From contig NZ_RJKV01000001.1 of NCBI RefSeq assembly GCF_003751305.1, positions 496,001-560,000 on the forward strand: a stretch of DNA of 64,000 nt, given 5' to 3'. Positions 33,762 to 42,164 of this stretch are shown here, one piece after another. This DNA comes from Stenotrophomonas rhizophila (GTDB lineage: Bacteria; Pseudomonadota; Gammaproteobacteria; Xanthomonadales; Xanthomonadaceae). Every line of letters begins with the position of its first letter. The first letter of the stretch is position 1. Position numbers and translations under genes: made by a program. The notes beneath the pieces were generated by a model, which had not been told where the DNA came from, did not search any database, and saw only the letters and a list, made by a program, of their open reading frames with translations.

Positions 33762-34571
33762 TCAGGGTATGGCGTCGTGCCAGCACCAGTGCCACGGTTC
33801 GTAGACAATCCCATGTGGGTTGTCCCGCGGGTAGCTCAGCTGGAACCCGAAGCGACCGGCATGCTCGCCCAGCCACGCGAACGCGGCAGTAGACTCAAAC
33901 GATTCTTCCGCAGGCGGTTCGCCGGGTGTGCCGATATCCAGCGCGTAGCCGCTGTGGTGCTCGCTGTAGCCCGGCGCGGCGTTGACCTTGAGGATCTCCT
34001 CCACGCTCAGCCCGCGGTTGCGTTTGCGCGCGAATATCCCGAGTTGGTAATCGTGGCTGCGGTAGCCGGAGATCGCATCCAGGGCGGTGCCATCGGCAGC
34101 GGCCCGCGCGCGCAGGCGTTGCCAGTTGCGAGCGGCGTCACGCTGCAGCCAGAGTGGCCGCCGGTAGCGGTCGAAGCCGGCCAGGTGAAGCTGAGCCGGT
34201 TCGGCTTCCAGCGCCAGACCGGTCGCGGCTTCGTAAGCATCGGCATCAATCCCGAGGGTTTCGAGGCGATGCTGCAGTCCACTCAGGGGCAGCACCGTAT
34301 CGGGCGCGCTGCCACGGCGGCGATCCAGCAGCTGGCGGTCCAGCGCATCCAGTGCCTCCTCGATGCCCGGCTCGCGCATCAGGCGCGGCACCAGCGGCAG
34401 CACGCCGTGGGCGGTAGCGACGGCGAGGTAGCGCCCATCGCGCTTGCGCCGCAGGACCCACTGCGCGCGAGCCAAGGCGCGCGCGTCGGCAGAGCCGCGT
34501 GCACGCAGCAGGCCGCCGGGCCACAGTTCGATCTCGGCGGTGTTGATCAGCAGGGCAGGGGATCGGCGCAT
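33762..34571 (-). CDS. M15B (VanY-like) D-alanyl-D-alanine carboxypeptidase
   Basis: A 269-residue protein whose C-terminal half has the VanY/LdcB motifs: ISGYRSHDYQLGIF, the zinc motif SEHHSGYALDIG (first His and Asp) and EPWHW with the catalytic Glu and third zinc His. The N-terminal half (about 120 residues) is Arg/Ala/Leu-rich with no recognised domain, and there is no signal peptide or membrane helix, so a cytoplasmic role or non-classical location must be considered. It lies 9 bp downstream of the PH-like gene in the SPFH operon. The substrate is probably a peptidoglycan stem peptide. Confidence 0.85.
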   Translation of the reverse strand: MRRSPALLINTAEIELWPGGLLRARGSADARALARAQWVLRRKRDGRYLAVATAHGVLPLVPRLMREPGIEEALDALDRQLLDRRRGSAPDTVLPLSGLQHRLETLGIDADAYEAATGLALEAEPAQLHLAGFDRYRRPLWLQRDAARNWQRLRARAAADGTALDAISGYRSHDYQLGIFARKRNRGLSVEEILKVNAAPGYSEHHSGYALDIGTPGEPPAEESFESTAAFAWLGEHAGRFGFQLSYPRDNPHGIVYEPWHWCWHDAIP

Positions 34572-34580
34572 GTCACCAGC

Positions 34581-35123
34581 TTAGTGCGCGGGCGGCGGTC
34601 CGGCCAGCGCCTGCAGGGCATCGAGCAGTGCACGTGGGCGGTCCGGGCTGATCACCAAGGCGCTGCCATCGCGCAGCGGCACGTGCAGCACGCGGCTGCT
34701 GTCGGTGATCAGGCAGAACGCCTTGCTGCGATCGGCCATGCGGTAGTGCCCGGACTGAAAGCCAGGTACGCCGTAGCCGTTGGTCTTGATCGAAGGCTTG
34801 TACCGGCCATGCTCGGCGAAGTCGACGATACGCGCCTCGTCCAGCCGCATCGCGCTGACCGGCACGCGCTTGCGGTAGAAGGTCGACAGCACCTCCAGGG
34901 TGTCCTCATGCAGCACGATGCGACGCCGGCTGTAGGCCCAGGTCAGTACGGCCGCCAGCACCGCAAGGAACGGCAGGGTGATGAACAGTTCGGTGTGCGA
35001 ACGCTCCGGTGCGTCCAGCGCGGTGCCGACCATCAGGCCAGCGACGAGCAGCAGCGGAATCCACAGCCACAGCAGTCGCCAGACCGGCGATGGGGCAACC
35101 TCGAAGGATTGAGCTGCAGGCAT
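34581..35123 (-). CDS. Membrane protein with PH-like domain
   Basis: A 180-residue protein. Two N-terminal helices (LLWLWIPLLLVAGLMVG, LFITLPFLAVLAAVLTWAY) are followed by a domain resembling bacterial PH domains (RIVLHEDTLEVLSTFYRKRVPVSAM, then VISPDRPRALLDAL). The function is unknown; bacterial PH-like domains often mediate membrane-protein complexes. Its ATG lies 1 bp after the stop of the DUF4177 gene (TGAGATG). Confidence 0.72.
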   Translation of the reverse strand: MPAAQSFEVAPSPVWRLLWLWIPLLLVAGLMVGTALDAPERSHTELFITLPFLAVLAAVLTWAYSRRRIVLHEDTLEVLSTFYRKRVPVSAMRLDEARIVDFAEHGRYKPSIKTNGYGVPGFQSGHYRMADRSKAFCLITDSSRVLHVPLRDGSALVISPDRPRALLDALQALAGPPPAH

Positions 35124-35124
35124 C

Positions 35125-35304
35125 TCAATCCTCCTTCTTGAAGATCAGCAACGCCGTATTGAGGGGCGGTGCGAAGACAAGGTTGACCAGTTCCCAGCCC
35201 AGGTTGCCATGCCGGGTCAGTTCGTCCTGTATGTCTTTGGGTTTCACAATGCCCATCATGCCCGGCTTTACTTCAACGGTCAGGTAGCTCCAGCGCCTGC
35301 TCAT
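35125..35304 (-). CDS. DUF4177-type small protein
   Basis: A 59-residue protein, [14 protein letters not shown] at the start, with the DUF4177 pattern LTRHGNLGWELVNLVF (GW-E-LV). Its function is unknown. Its ATG overlaps the stop of the RHH gene (ATGA) and its stop is 1 bp before the PH-like gene, so translation is coupled on both sides. Confidence 0.75.
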   Translation of the reverse strand: MSRRWSYLTVEVKPGMMGIVKPKDIQDELTRHGNLGWELVNLVFAPPLNTALLIFKKED

Positions 35305-35480
35305 GATTTGCTCTCCTTGTCGGTGGTGGGCTTGGGAAGGCGTCCGGCCTTGCGCAGTGCATCACGCAGCACGTATTCGATCTGCGCATTGAGGCTGCGC
35401 AGATCGTCGTCGGCCCAGCGCTGCGCCGCCGCCAGAACGTCGGCATTGATACGCAGCGGGTACGCTTTCTTTTCGGTCAT
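35301..35480 (-). CDS. Arc-like ribbon-helix-helix DNA-binding protein
   Basis: A 59-residue protein. The beta-strand KKAYPLRIN, then helix [13 protein letters not shown] and helix [18 protein letters not shown] form the ribbon-helix-helix fold used by Arc-type dimers. It is probably a repressor. It is the second gene of the SPFH operon and the best local candidate for binding the palindrome at 36469-36485. The SD AAAGGA lies upstream of the ATG. No toxin-like partner is visible, which argues against a simple toxin-antitoxin pair. Confidence 0.8.
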   Translation of the reverse strand: MTEKKAYPLRINADVLAAAQRWADDDLRSLNAQIEYVLRDALRKAGRLPKPTTDKESKS

Positions 35481-35538
35481 GCGGGGGTCCTTTATCTACA
35501 CCCCGTGCCGTCCCCTCGGCGCCGGGTTGCGTTGGCAG

Positions 35539-35559
35539 GTGCCGACCCTGGGTCGGCAC
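35539..35559. repeat. REP-like stem-loop variant
   Basis: GTGCCGACC-CTG-GGTCGGCAC is a perfect 9-bp stem between the SPFH gene and the RHH gene. It resembles the SMAG stem with GACC/GGTC in place of GGCC and could lower transcription between the first and second genes of the operon. Confidence 0.6.
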
Positions 35560-35568
35560 GCTGGTGCA

Positions 35569-36438
35569 TCAATACAGCGAACCGGCGTTGACCACCGGCT
35601 GGGTGCCACGGTCCGAACACAGCACAGTCAGCAGGTTGCTTACCATGTGCGCCTTGCGCTCTTCATCGAGCTGGACCACGCCGTTCTTCTGCAGTTCGGC
35701 CAAGGCCATTTCGACCATGCCGACCGCACCAGCGACAATCCGCGTGCGTGCAGCGATGACGGCGTTCGCCTGCTGGCGCTGCAGCATGGCCTGGGCGATT
35801 TCCGGCGCATAGGCGAGGTGGCTGATGCGCGCATCGATCACCTGCACGCCGGCATCGGCCAGGCGCTCGGCCAGCTCGTCCTTGAGGTGCTGGGAGATCT
35901 CGGCGGCATGGCTGCGCAGCGACAGCTGGCCGTCTTCGTGCTGGTCATACGGATAGCTGGTCGCCATCGCGCGCAGCGCCGATTCGGACTGGATGTGCAC
36001 GAAGCTCTCGTAGTCATCCACGTTGTAGACAGCTTCGGAAGCATCCACCACCTGCCACACGATCACCGCGGCGATCTCGATCGGGCTGCCATCGAGCTCA
36101 TTGACCTTGAGCTTGCCGCTCTCGAAGTTGCGCACGCGCTGGCTCACCTTGACCTTGGTGAAGAACGGGTTGTTCCAGCGCAGGCCGTTCTCCTTGACGG
36201 TGCCGACGTACTTGCCGAACAGGCTGACGACCACGGCCTGGTTGGGCTGCACCGTATACAGGCCGACCAGGCTGAGCAGGGCGGTGGTGGCAAGCAGGAG
36301 GCTGCCGATGATCAGCGCCGGGTTGCGGTTGCCCTTGTCCACCCCGACCACGAACATCCACACCGCCACCGCGGTCAGGGCCAGCACCAGCAGCAGGAAG
36401 GGCAGGCCGGACAGCGAGCGGATCGACTTCTCTTTCAT
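35569..36438 (-). CDS. SPFH/Band 7 domain protein
   Basis: A 289-residue protein with two N-terminal transmembrane helices (residues about 12-33 and 40-62) and an SPFH domain ([32 protein letters not shown], abbreviated here). Features include [15 protein letters not shown] and a C-terminal helical part ([25 protein letters not shown]) that oligomerises in stomatin-like proteins. SPFH proteins form large membrane rings or scaffolds that organise membrane proteases or other factors. It is the first gene of the operon running to 33222. A 17-bp palindrome lies 31 bp upstream. Confidence 0.9.
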   Translation of the reverse strand: MKEKSIRSLSGLPFLLLVLALTAVAVWMFVVGVDKGNRNPALIIGSLLLATTALLSLVGLYTVQPNQAVVVSLFGKYVGTVKENGLRWNNPFFTKVKVSQRVRNFESGKLKVNELDGSPIEIAAVIVWQVVDASEAVYNVDDYESFVHIQSESALRAMATSYPYDQHEDGQLSLRSHAAEISQHLKDELAERLADAGVQVIDARISHLAYAPEIAQAMLQRQQANAVIAARTRIVAGAVGMVEMALAELQKNGVVQLDEERKAHMVSNLLTVLCSDRGTQPVVNAGSLY

Positions 36439-36468
36439 GGCGGGGCGTCCTTGGGTAGTTGATTGGAA

Positions 36469-36485
36469 GATATCAAATTGATATC
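36469..36485. promoter_or_regulatory. 17-bp perfect palindrome between the SPFH operon and purT
   Basis: GATATCAA-A-TTGATATC is perfectly symmetric and AT-rich in a GC-rich genome. It lies 31 bp upstream of the SPFH start and 84 bp upstream of purT. It is a strong candidate operator, possibly for the operon's own ribbon-helix-helix protein. Confidence 0.6.
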
Positions 36486-36569
36486 ACTCCGCAAGTGCCG
36501 GGAAGGCCGCTCATGGAGGGGGCGCAGCGGCTAAAATGCCCTCCCGCCCCTGTTGCCCGGAACACTGCC

Positions 36570-37757
36570 ATGTCCACGCTCGGTACGCCGCTGTCTCCTT
36601 CCGCCACCCGTGTGCTGCTGCTGGGATCCGGCGAACTCGGCAAGGAAGTCGCCATCGAGCTGCAGCGGCTGGGGGTGGAGGTGATCGCCGCCGACCGCTA
36701 CGCCAACGCGCCGGCCATGCAGGTGGCACACCGTGCGCACGTGATCGACATGCTCGACGCCATGGCGCTGCGCGCGCTGATCGCACTGGAGAAGCCGCAT
36801 CTGGTGGTGCCGGAGATCGAGGCGATCCATACCGAGACGCTGGTCCAGCTGGAACAGGAGCAGGGACTGCGGGTAGTGCCGACTGCGCGTGCGGCACGCC
36901 TGACCATGGATCGTGAAGGCATCCGCCGGCTCGCCGCCGAGACGCTGGGCCTGCCGACCTCACCGTACCGTTTCGTTGATACCGACGCCGAGTACCGCGC
37001 GGCGGTCGCCGCGATCGGGCTGCCGTGCGTGGTCAAGCCGGTGATGTCTTCCTCCGGCAAGGGCCAGAGCACGCTGCGCCAGGACGCCGACATCGCGCCG
37101 GCCTGGGAGTACGCGCAGACCGGTGGCCGCGCCGGTGCCGGGCGCTGCATCGTGGAGGGCTTCATCGACTTCGAATACGAAATCACCCTGCTGACCGTGC
37201 GTCATGCGGGCGGGACCTCGTTCTGTGCGCCGATCGGGCACTGGCAGAAAGACGGTGACTACCGCGAGAGCTGGCAGCCGCAGCCGATGTCGCCGCGTGC
37301 GCTGGCGCGGGCGGAGGAGATTTCGCAGGCGATCACCGATGAGCTGGGCGGCTGGGGGCTGTTCGGGGTCGAGCTGTTCGTGAAAGGCGACGATGTGTGG
37401 TTCAGCGAGGTATCGCCGCGGCCGCATGACACGGGTCTGGTAACGCTGGCGTCGCAGGAGTTGAGCGAGTTCGCGCTGCATGCGCGCGCGATCCTGGGGC
37501 TGCCGATTCCGGTGATCCGCCAGAGTGGTCCATCGGCGTCGTGCGCGATGTTGGCACACGGTGAGGGTGTGCCGTTCTTCAGCAATGTGGCCGCGGCGCT
37601 GGTGCATCCGGATTCGGCGCTGCGGTTGTTCGGCAAACCGAGTGTGCACGGGCATCGCCGGGTGGGCGTGACCTTGGCGCGGGGGGCGGATGTCGATGCG
37701 GCGCGGAAGATCGCGCGTGAGGCGGCTGAGGCGATCGGGATCGAGTTGCGGTCTTGA
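36570..37757 (+). CDS. purT: Formate-dependent phosphoribosylglycinamide formyltransferase (GAR transformylase 2)
   Basis: A 395-residue ATP-grasp enzyme of purine synthesis that makes formyl-GAR from GAR, formate and ATP. It has the N-terminal Rossmann-like [20 protein letters not shown], the ATP-grasp segment [12 protein letters not shown], and [20 protein letters not shown], all diagnostic for PurT. The start ATG 36570 gives the normal family length (about 392); upstream in-frame sequence is not conserved. It is divergent from the SPFH operon. Confidence 0.96.
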   Translation: MSTLGTPLSPSATRVLLLGSGELGKEVAIELQRLGVEVIAADRYANAPAMQVAHRAHVIDMLDAMALRALIALEKPHLVVPEIEAIHTETLVQLEQEQGLRVVPTARAARLTMDREGIRRLAAETLGLPTSPYRFVDTDAEYRAAVAAIGLPCVVKPVMSSSGKGQSTLRQDADIAPAWEYAQTGGRAGAGRCIVEGFIDFEYEITLLTVRHAGGTSFCAPIGHWQKDGDYRESWQPQPMSPRALARAEEISQAITDELGGWGLFGVELFVKGDDVWFSEVSPRPHDTGLVTLASQELSEFALHARAILGLPIPVIRQSGPSASCAMLAHGEGVPFFSNVAAALVHPDSALRLFGKPSVHGHRRVGVTLARGADVDAARKIAREAAEAIGIELRS

Positions 37758-37813
37758 GCCGGGTTTGAGGCCGAAGCCGAAGCTGGGCGCCTTGGTTGCT
37801 GTCGGTGTGAGGC

Positions 37814-37912
37814 GATCGGGCAGCCCGATGCAGAACACGCCGTAAACCCATCCTTGGGGGCTCGTAGTGCGGCATCCATGCCGCACACGGTCCTTCATCG
37901 GGCTGCCCGATC
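37814..37912. repeat. 99-bp inverted-repeat element (MITE/REP-like)
   Basis: Perfect 17-bp arms GATCGGGCAGCCCGATG (37814-37830) and CATCGGGCTGCCCGATC (37896-37912) flank a GTAG-headed inner stem GTGCGGCAT-CC-ATGCCGCAC (37867-37886). It lies between purT and its terminator. It differs from the SMAG units in stem sequence, but shares the GTAG head. It has no coding content. Confidence 0.75.
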
Positions 37913-37956
37913 ACCTCTTCGTGGAAGGTCGGTTGTGCGGTTCGAACAGCGGAGCA

Positions 37957-37994
37957 AACGAAAAACGGCGAGCCTTGGCTCGCCGTTTTTCGTT
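37957..37994. terminator. Bidirectional terminator between purT and the EEP gene
   Basis: An 18-bp perfect inverted repeat (AACGAAAAACGGCGAGCC / GGCTCGCCGTTTTTCGTT) with a 2-base spacer has A and T tracts on both sides. It serves the two convergent genes. Confidence 0.93.
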
Positions 37995-38010
37995 GAGAGC
38001 GACGCGGGCT

Positions 38011-39216
38011 TTACTTCAGGTCGACCCACACCAGGTGGTGGTCGCTGCCGTCGGCAATCTTGGCTTCCGGGCTGTCGTTGGACGGCCAGAACACGCCGCT
38101 GCCGATGTAGCTGAAGCCGACCGAGGGCAGGACGTAGTCCAGGCGCATGGTGCCGGATTTCGGGCCGAAGTCGCCGGTGGCGTGGAAGGGCGCACCTTTG
38201 CGGACGATGCCTTTTTCGGCGTAGGCCAGGCTGGTCTGCTCGGCGCCGACGCTGCGCGGGGTGGGGTAGCGCAGGACGCGGGGGTTTTCGATCAGTTCGA
38301 CGATCGCTTCGTGGCGGCCGTCGCCGTCGGCCGGGTCGTTGTTGAGGTCGCCGAGGATGACGAAGCGCGCGTCCTGCGGAAGGCCGCCGCAGTGGCCGCG
38401 GTCATCGCACAGCCATGAGGTGTCGCGGTCCTTGAGGTAGTCCTGCCACAGGCGCAGTTCGTCGTGATTGCGGGCGGCGTTGCGCTTCTCCGGGCCGTCG
38501 AAGACCGGCGGGGTCGGGTGCGAGACCAGGGCGTGCACGGTGCCGTTCGGGGTGGTCACCGGGACGTCCCAATGCGATTTGGAGGACAGGCGCAGCTGCG
38601 ACCAGACGTGGTCGTTGTAGAAGGATTTCCCGGTGCGCGGGTCGATCGGGCGCAGGGCGCCGGGCATCGTGCTCCACTTCAGCAGCTGGAAACTGCGGAC
38701 CTTCGCTTCATCAATCGGGTAGCGCGACAGCACCAGCATGCCGTACTGGCCCGGGTGCAGCCCGTAGCCCCAGGCATCGTTGCCACGGGCGCGGCCTTCG
38801 CCACCGATCTCGCCGTTGTTGTCCAGGTCCAGTCCGCTCTGCACGCCGGTGTTCACCGGGGCGAGGTAGCGATAGGCGTAATGCAGCGGTTCACCGCCGC
38901 CCGGCTGGGCGGCTTCCAGGTAGCGCTGCTGGAAGAGATCAGCGGCGCGATGGGCGTCGTCGTAATCGAACTCGTTGAGCAGGACCAGATCCGGGCGGAC
39001 CTGTTGCAGGACGGCGGCAATCTTGCGCGCGTGTTCGCTGTCGCCTTCGAGCTCGGCGATCAGCCCGCCGGTCTCGTCGCTGTACAGGGAGGTGTTGTAG
39101 GTGGCGATCCGCAGCGGTGCGGAGGCGGAATCCGACATGGCGGCGGTCTTGGCAGGGGTCTGTGCGCAGGCGCCGCAGAGCAGGGCCAGGGCAAGGATCA
39201 GGGGATGGGCTTTCAT
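38011..39216 (-). CDS. Exported endonuclease/exonuclease/phosphatase-family protein
   Basis: A 401-residue protein with an N-terminal signal (MKAHPLILALALLCGACAQT); the C-G-A-C run may be a lipoprotein site but does not fit the lipobox exactly. The EEP fold is seen in RIATYNTSLY, LVLLNEFDYDD (metal-binding Glu), HPTPPVFDGPEK, FVILGDLNNDPADGDG and the final SDHHLVWVDL. It probably hydrolyses phosphodiesters or nucleic acid in the periplasm. The start M at 39216 is chosen because upstream codons precede the signal peptide. Confidence 0.87.
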   Translation of the reverse strand: MKAHPLILALALLCGACAQTPAKTAAMSDSASAPLRIATYNTSLYSDETGGLIAELEGDSEHARKIAAVLQQVRPDLVLLNEFDYDDAHRAADLFQQRYLEAAQPGGGEPLHYAYRYLAPVNTGVQSGLDLDNNGEIGGEGRARGNDAWGYGLHPGQYGMLVLSRYPIDEAKVRSFQLLKWSTMPGALRPIDPRTGKSFYNDHVWSQLRLSSKSHWDVPVTTPNGTVHALVSHPTPPVFDGPEKRNAARNHDELRLWQDYLKDRDTSWLCDDRGHCGGLPQDARFVILGDLNNDPADGDGRHEAIVELIENPRVLRYPTPRSVGAEQTSLAYAEKGIVRKGAPFHATGDFGPKSGTMRLDYVLPSVGFSYIGSGVFWPSNDSPEAKIADGSDHHLVWVDLK

Positions 39217-39253
39217 CCGCCTATTTTGCACCCGGCGCGGTGTCAGTGATGCG

Positions 39254-40009
39254 TCAGCGGCCGTCCAATTCGTCATCGAAGGCGTGCCAGCGGCGGCCGT
39301 CATAGGCCTCCAGCGGCCGGAACCGGCGCTTGTAGTCCATCTTGCGGTGATCGCGGATCCAGTAGCCCAGGTACAGGTGCGCTAGCTGCTCGCGCTGGGC
39401 CCACGCGATCTGCTGCAGGATCGCGAAGGTGCCCAGGCCGCGATGGGTGTGGTCCGGATCGAAGAAGGTGTAGACCGCCGACAGTCCTTGCGGGGTCACA
39501 TCGGTCACGGCCACCCCGAGCAGCGGACCACGATGGCCGTCCTCGGCCGGGCCGCGGATTTCGATGAAACGCCCCTGCGACCAGCGCCCGATCAGGAACT
39601 GGTCGAACTCATGCGGGCCGTGCTCGTCCATGCCGCCCTGTGCGTGCCGATGGGACAGGTAACGGTGGTACAGCGCGAACTGCTCTTCGGTCTGTTCGGC
39701 CGCGACGATACGCACTTCCAGATCCGCGTTGCGGGCCAGGCAGCGGCGCTGGCTGCGGTCCGGTGCGAAGCGGGCCACAGGGATGCGCACGGCCACGCAG
39801 GCGTGGCAGTCGGCGCAGTGCGGGCGGTAGACCAGATCACCGGAGCGGCGGAAGCCCCAGCCCAGCGCCATCGGGTACAGCGTGCCCAGACGCGGATCGT
39901 TGGGGTCGAGCACCAGATCGCGTGCGGCCCGTTCCGGCCAGTAGCCACAGGGGTGGTCACCGGTCTGGAACAGTCGCAGCTCGTCGTCGCGGTCGCCGTG
40001 TATTGCCAT
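39254..40009 (-). CDS. bpt: Aspartate/glutamate leucyltransferase
   Basis: A 251-residue aminoacyl-tRNA-protein transferase that adds Leu from Leu-tRNA to N-terminal Asp or Glu, marking proteins for ClpS/ClpAP. Diagnostic parts are [16 protein letters not shown], the cysteine cluster [52 protein letters not shown] and [15 protein letters not shown]. The start ATG 40009 matches the family N-terminus; the open frame upstream lacks conservation. The EEP gene starts 37 bp downstream on the same strand. Confidence 0.93.
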   Translation of the reverse strand: MAIHGDRDDELRLFQTGDHPCGYWPERAARDLVLDPNDPRLGTLYPMALGWGFRRSGDLVYRPHCADCHACVAVRIPVARFAPDRSQRRCLARNADLEVRIVAAEQTEEQFALYHRYLSHRHAQGGMDEHGPHEFDQFLIGRWSQGRFIEIRGPAEDGHRGPLLGVAVTDVTPQGLSAVYTFFDPDHTHRGLGTFAILQQIAWAQREQLAHLYLGYWIRDHRKMDYKRRFRPLEAYDGRRWHAFDDELDGR

Positions 40010-40163
40010 GCCCACAGCATAGCCCCGTGCCGTCGCAGCCGGCGCGACTGTCTGCCAAATGAACACGGCCGGCCGGGCGGTCAACGGTGCTGGCGCCCAC
40101 GCGTTGTTACCGGTGTGGGTGCCACGCACCGCACGCAGTTTCCCTCACCAACCGGAGTTACCC

Positions 40164-40769
40164 ATGCGCAACCGCAAATCCCTCCTGCTGCTGGCCCTGC
40201 TGCTGTCCACCGGTGCTGCCGGCCTGGCGGTCGCTGCCGATACCCCCGCCGCCGCCGACAAGCCGGCCCGTGCCAAGCTGGACACCAACGGCGATGGCTT
40301 CATCGATCGCACCGAAGCGGCCAGGTCGCCGCGTCTGGCCGCGCAGTTCGACACGCTGGATGCCAACAAGGACGGCAAGCTGTCCCGTGAGGAACTGCCG
40401 CGCTGGCACGGCAAGGGCCACGGGCGTGGCCCGGGTGGGCATGGCGACTGGATGGCCAAGCTGGACACCAACAAGGACGGTCGCATCAGCCGCGAGGAAG
40501 CCAAGGCCGACCCGCGCCTTGCCGCGCGCTTCGATGCGATGGACGTCAACAAGGATGGTTACCTGGACAAGGCTGACCGCGAGCTGCGCATGAAGCAGCA
40601 TCGTGATGCCTGGTTTGCCGCAGCCGATACCAACAAGGACGGCCAGCTGAGCAAGGCCGAGTTCGATGCCGCCAAGGGCCCGTTCGGTGGTCCGCGTGGC
40701 GATCATCGCGATGGCAAGCACCGCGATGGCAAGCCGCCGATGCCGCCGAAGGCACCGGCCGCGAAGTAA
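40164..40769 (+). CDS. Exported EF-hand calcium-binding protein
   Basis: A 201-residue protein with signal peptide MRNRKSLLLLALLLSTGAAG and five EF-hand loops: DTNGDGFIDRTE, DANKDGKLSREE, DTNKDGRISREE, DVNKDGYLDKAD and DTNKDGQLSKAE. The tail is rich in Gly, His, Arg and Pro. It probably binds calcium in the periplasm or outside the cell as a buffer or sensor. The SD GGAG precedes the ATG. Monocistronic. Confidence 0.9.
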   Translation: MRNRKSLLLLALLLSTGAAGLAVAADTPAAADKPARAKLDTNGDGFIDRTEAARSPRLAAQFDTLDANKDGKLSREELPRWHGKGHGRGPGGHGDWMAKLDTNKDGRISREEAKADPRLAARFDAMDVNKDGYLDKADRELRMKQHRDAWFAAADTNKDGQLSKAEFDAAKGPFGGPRGDHRDGKHRDGKPPMPPKAPAAK

Positions 40770-40790
40770 GCGGTACGAAGGTGTTGCACG

Positions 40791-40825
40791 AAAAAAGCGC
40801 CGGTCATCGACCGGCGCCTTTTTTT
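40791..40825. terminator. Bidirectional terminator between the EF-hand and ECF genes
   Basis: The stem GCGCCGGTC / GACCGGCGC with an ATC loop is flanked by six A residues on the left and seven T residues on the right. Confidence 0.9.
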
Positions 40826-42033
40826 CAGATTCTGCCGTTCTTGTACATCGCCCAGACGATGGTGCCGACCACCAGCAGATTCATGACCCACAGTGCTTTG
40901 GGACCGTACAACGACTGATATTTCCAGTTCGCCCCGGTGCGCCCGTGGCGGGCCGCATCGCGCGCGATCATCGGCGCCATGATCCGCTGCAGCGGGACCA
41001 GACACTGATAGTTGACGACGCCCAGGCCGATCGCCAGCGCCACGGCTGGCCAGTACCAGGCCAGGGGCAGGAAGCCCAGGGCGAACACGCCCATGCAGAC
41101 CAGCATCGCAGTGAAGGTGCTGTAGTGGACGAACCTGCGGATCGCTGCGCGTTCGCCTTCGTTCTCGGCATACGAGAGCAGATAACGGCCGCCCAGGTAG
41201 CTGCCCAGCACGCCGCCGACCATGCTGCCGATGATCGCGCCCCAGGCGAGATCCGGCGGCAACACGTTTGTCTGGCTGGCCGCTGCCGTCAATGACCCCA
41301 TTGCGGCACCGCCGGAGACACTGGCACCGCCCAGACCGAGCTTGCCCGTGCCCAGTCCGGTGCCCAGCAGGATCGCGGCACTGGCCGTACCGGGGGCGGC
41401 GACCAGCACCATCGATACGACGGTCGTGGCGAAGGCGGCACTGGGCGCGCTGCTGCGGGCGAAGTCGCTGAAGCGACGCAGCATCTCCTCACGGACGGTG
41501 GCACGTGCACGCGACAGGCGCTTGCGCACGGCGGCATCACTGAGCCCGAGCAGGTCGGCGACCTGCTGCGAGCTCTGGCCTTCGCGGTAATAGAGCAGCA
41601 GGGTTTCGCGGCTGTCCTCCGGCAGCGCCGAGATGATGTCTTCGGCGGCCAGTTCTTCCTCTACCCGTTGCAGATGATCCGGGGCACTGGGGCTGGGGTC
41701 GGCGGCCATGTTGATGGCGATCTCGGCGGCCTCGCCGGACAGGGGGCGGCCGCGGTTGGCGCGCAGCCAGTCACGGGCGAGGTTGCGGGTGATCTGGCGC
41801 AGCCACGGCAGGAAGCTGGCGTGGTTGTGCAGCTGGTTGAGCTGCTGCCAGGCCTTGATGAATGCTTCCTGCGCGATGTCCTCGCTGGCATGCACATCGC
41901 GGGTGATCGCCAGCGCGATCGCGGTGACCGTGTTCTGGCAGGCCAGCACGATGCGTCCGTAGGACTGCTGGCAGCCGCCTGCGGCAGCGGGCAGCTCGCG
42001 TTCGAGCGTAGTGGTCAGCGGATGCGTCGTCAT
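40825..42033 (-). CDS. ECF-type sigma factor with C-terminal membrane domain
   Basis: A 402-residue protein. Residues about 20-100 form sigma region 2 (DIAQEAFIKAWQQL, LPWLRQITRNLARDWLRANRG) and about 125-180 region 4 (ALPEDSRETLLLYYREGQSSQQVADLLGL, abbreviated; VRKRLSRARA). The remaining 200 or so residues are hydrophobic with about five helices, including glycine-rich IIGSMVGGVLGSYLGG. No separate anti-sigma gene lies nearby, so the membrane part may control the sigma domain in cis. The start ATG 42033 has GGAGG upstream. The target promoters are unknown. Confidence 0.85.
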   Translation of the reverse strand: MTTHPLTTTLERELPAAAGGCQQSYGRIVLACQNTVTAIALAITRDVHASEDIAQEAFIKAWQQLNQLHNHASFLPWLRQITRNLARDWLRANRGRPLSGEAAEIAINMAADPSPSAPDHLQRVEEELAAEDIISALPEDSRETLLLYYREGQSSQQVADLLGLSDAAVRKRLSRARATVREEMLRRFSDFARSSAPSAAFATTVVSMVLVAAPGTASAAILLGTGLGTGKLGLGGASVSGGAAMGSLTAAASQTNVLPPDLAWGAIIGSMVGGVLGSYLGGRYLLSYAENEGERAAIRRFVHYSTFTAMLVCMGVFALGFLPLAWYWPAVALAIGLGVVNYQCLVPLQRIMAPMIARDAARHGRTGANWKYQSLYGPKALWVMNLLVVGTIVWAMYKNGRI

Positions 42034-42091
42034 GATGTCCTCCCCCGGGGATGGTCCCATCATGACGCGTGCCGGTCCCGGATGTGACCGG

Positions 42092-42161
42092 GTAGTGCTG
42101 GCCGCTGGCCGGCTCTGCAGGCTTCCAACCGCACGAGGAGCCGGCCAGCGGCCGGCACTAC
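42092..42161. repeat. SMAG-type REP dimer
   Basis: GTAGTGCTGGCCGCTGGCCGG (one stem base changed) and an inverted copy ending in CACTAC lie between the ECF gene start and the end of the DUF2007-like gene. Confidence 0.88.
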
Positions 42162-42164
42162 CTG

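Noticed and set aside
35301..35480. The ribbon-helix-helix gene as half of a toxin-antitoxin pair
   Set aside because: The overlapping DUF4177 gene does not look like a known toxin and the pair is embedded in a longer operon.
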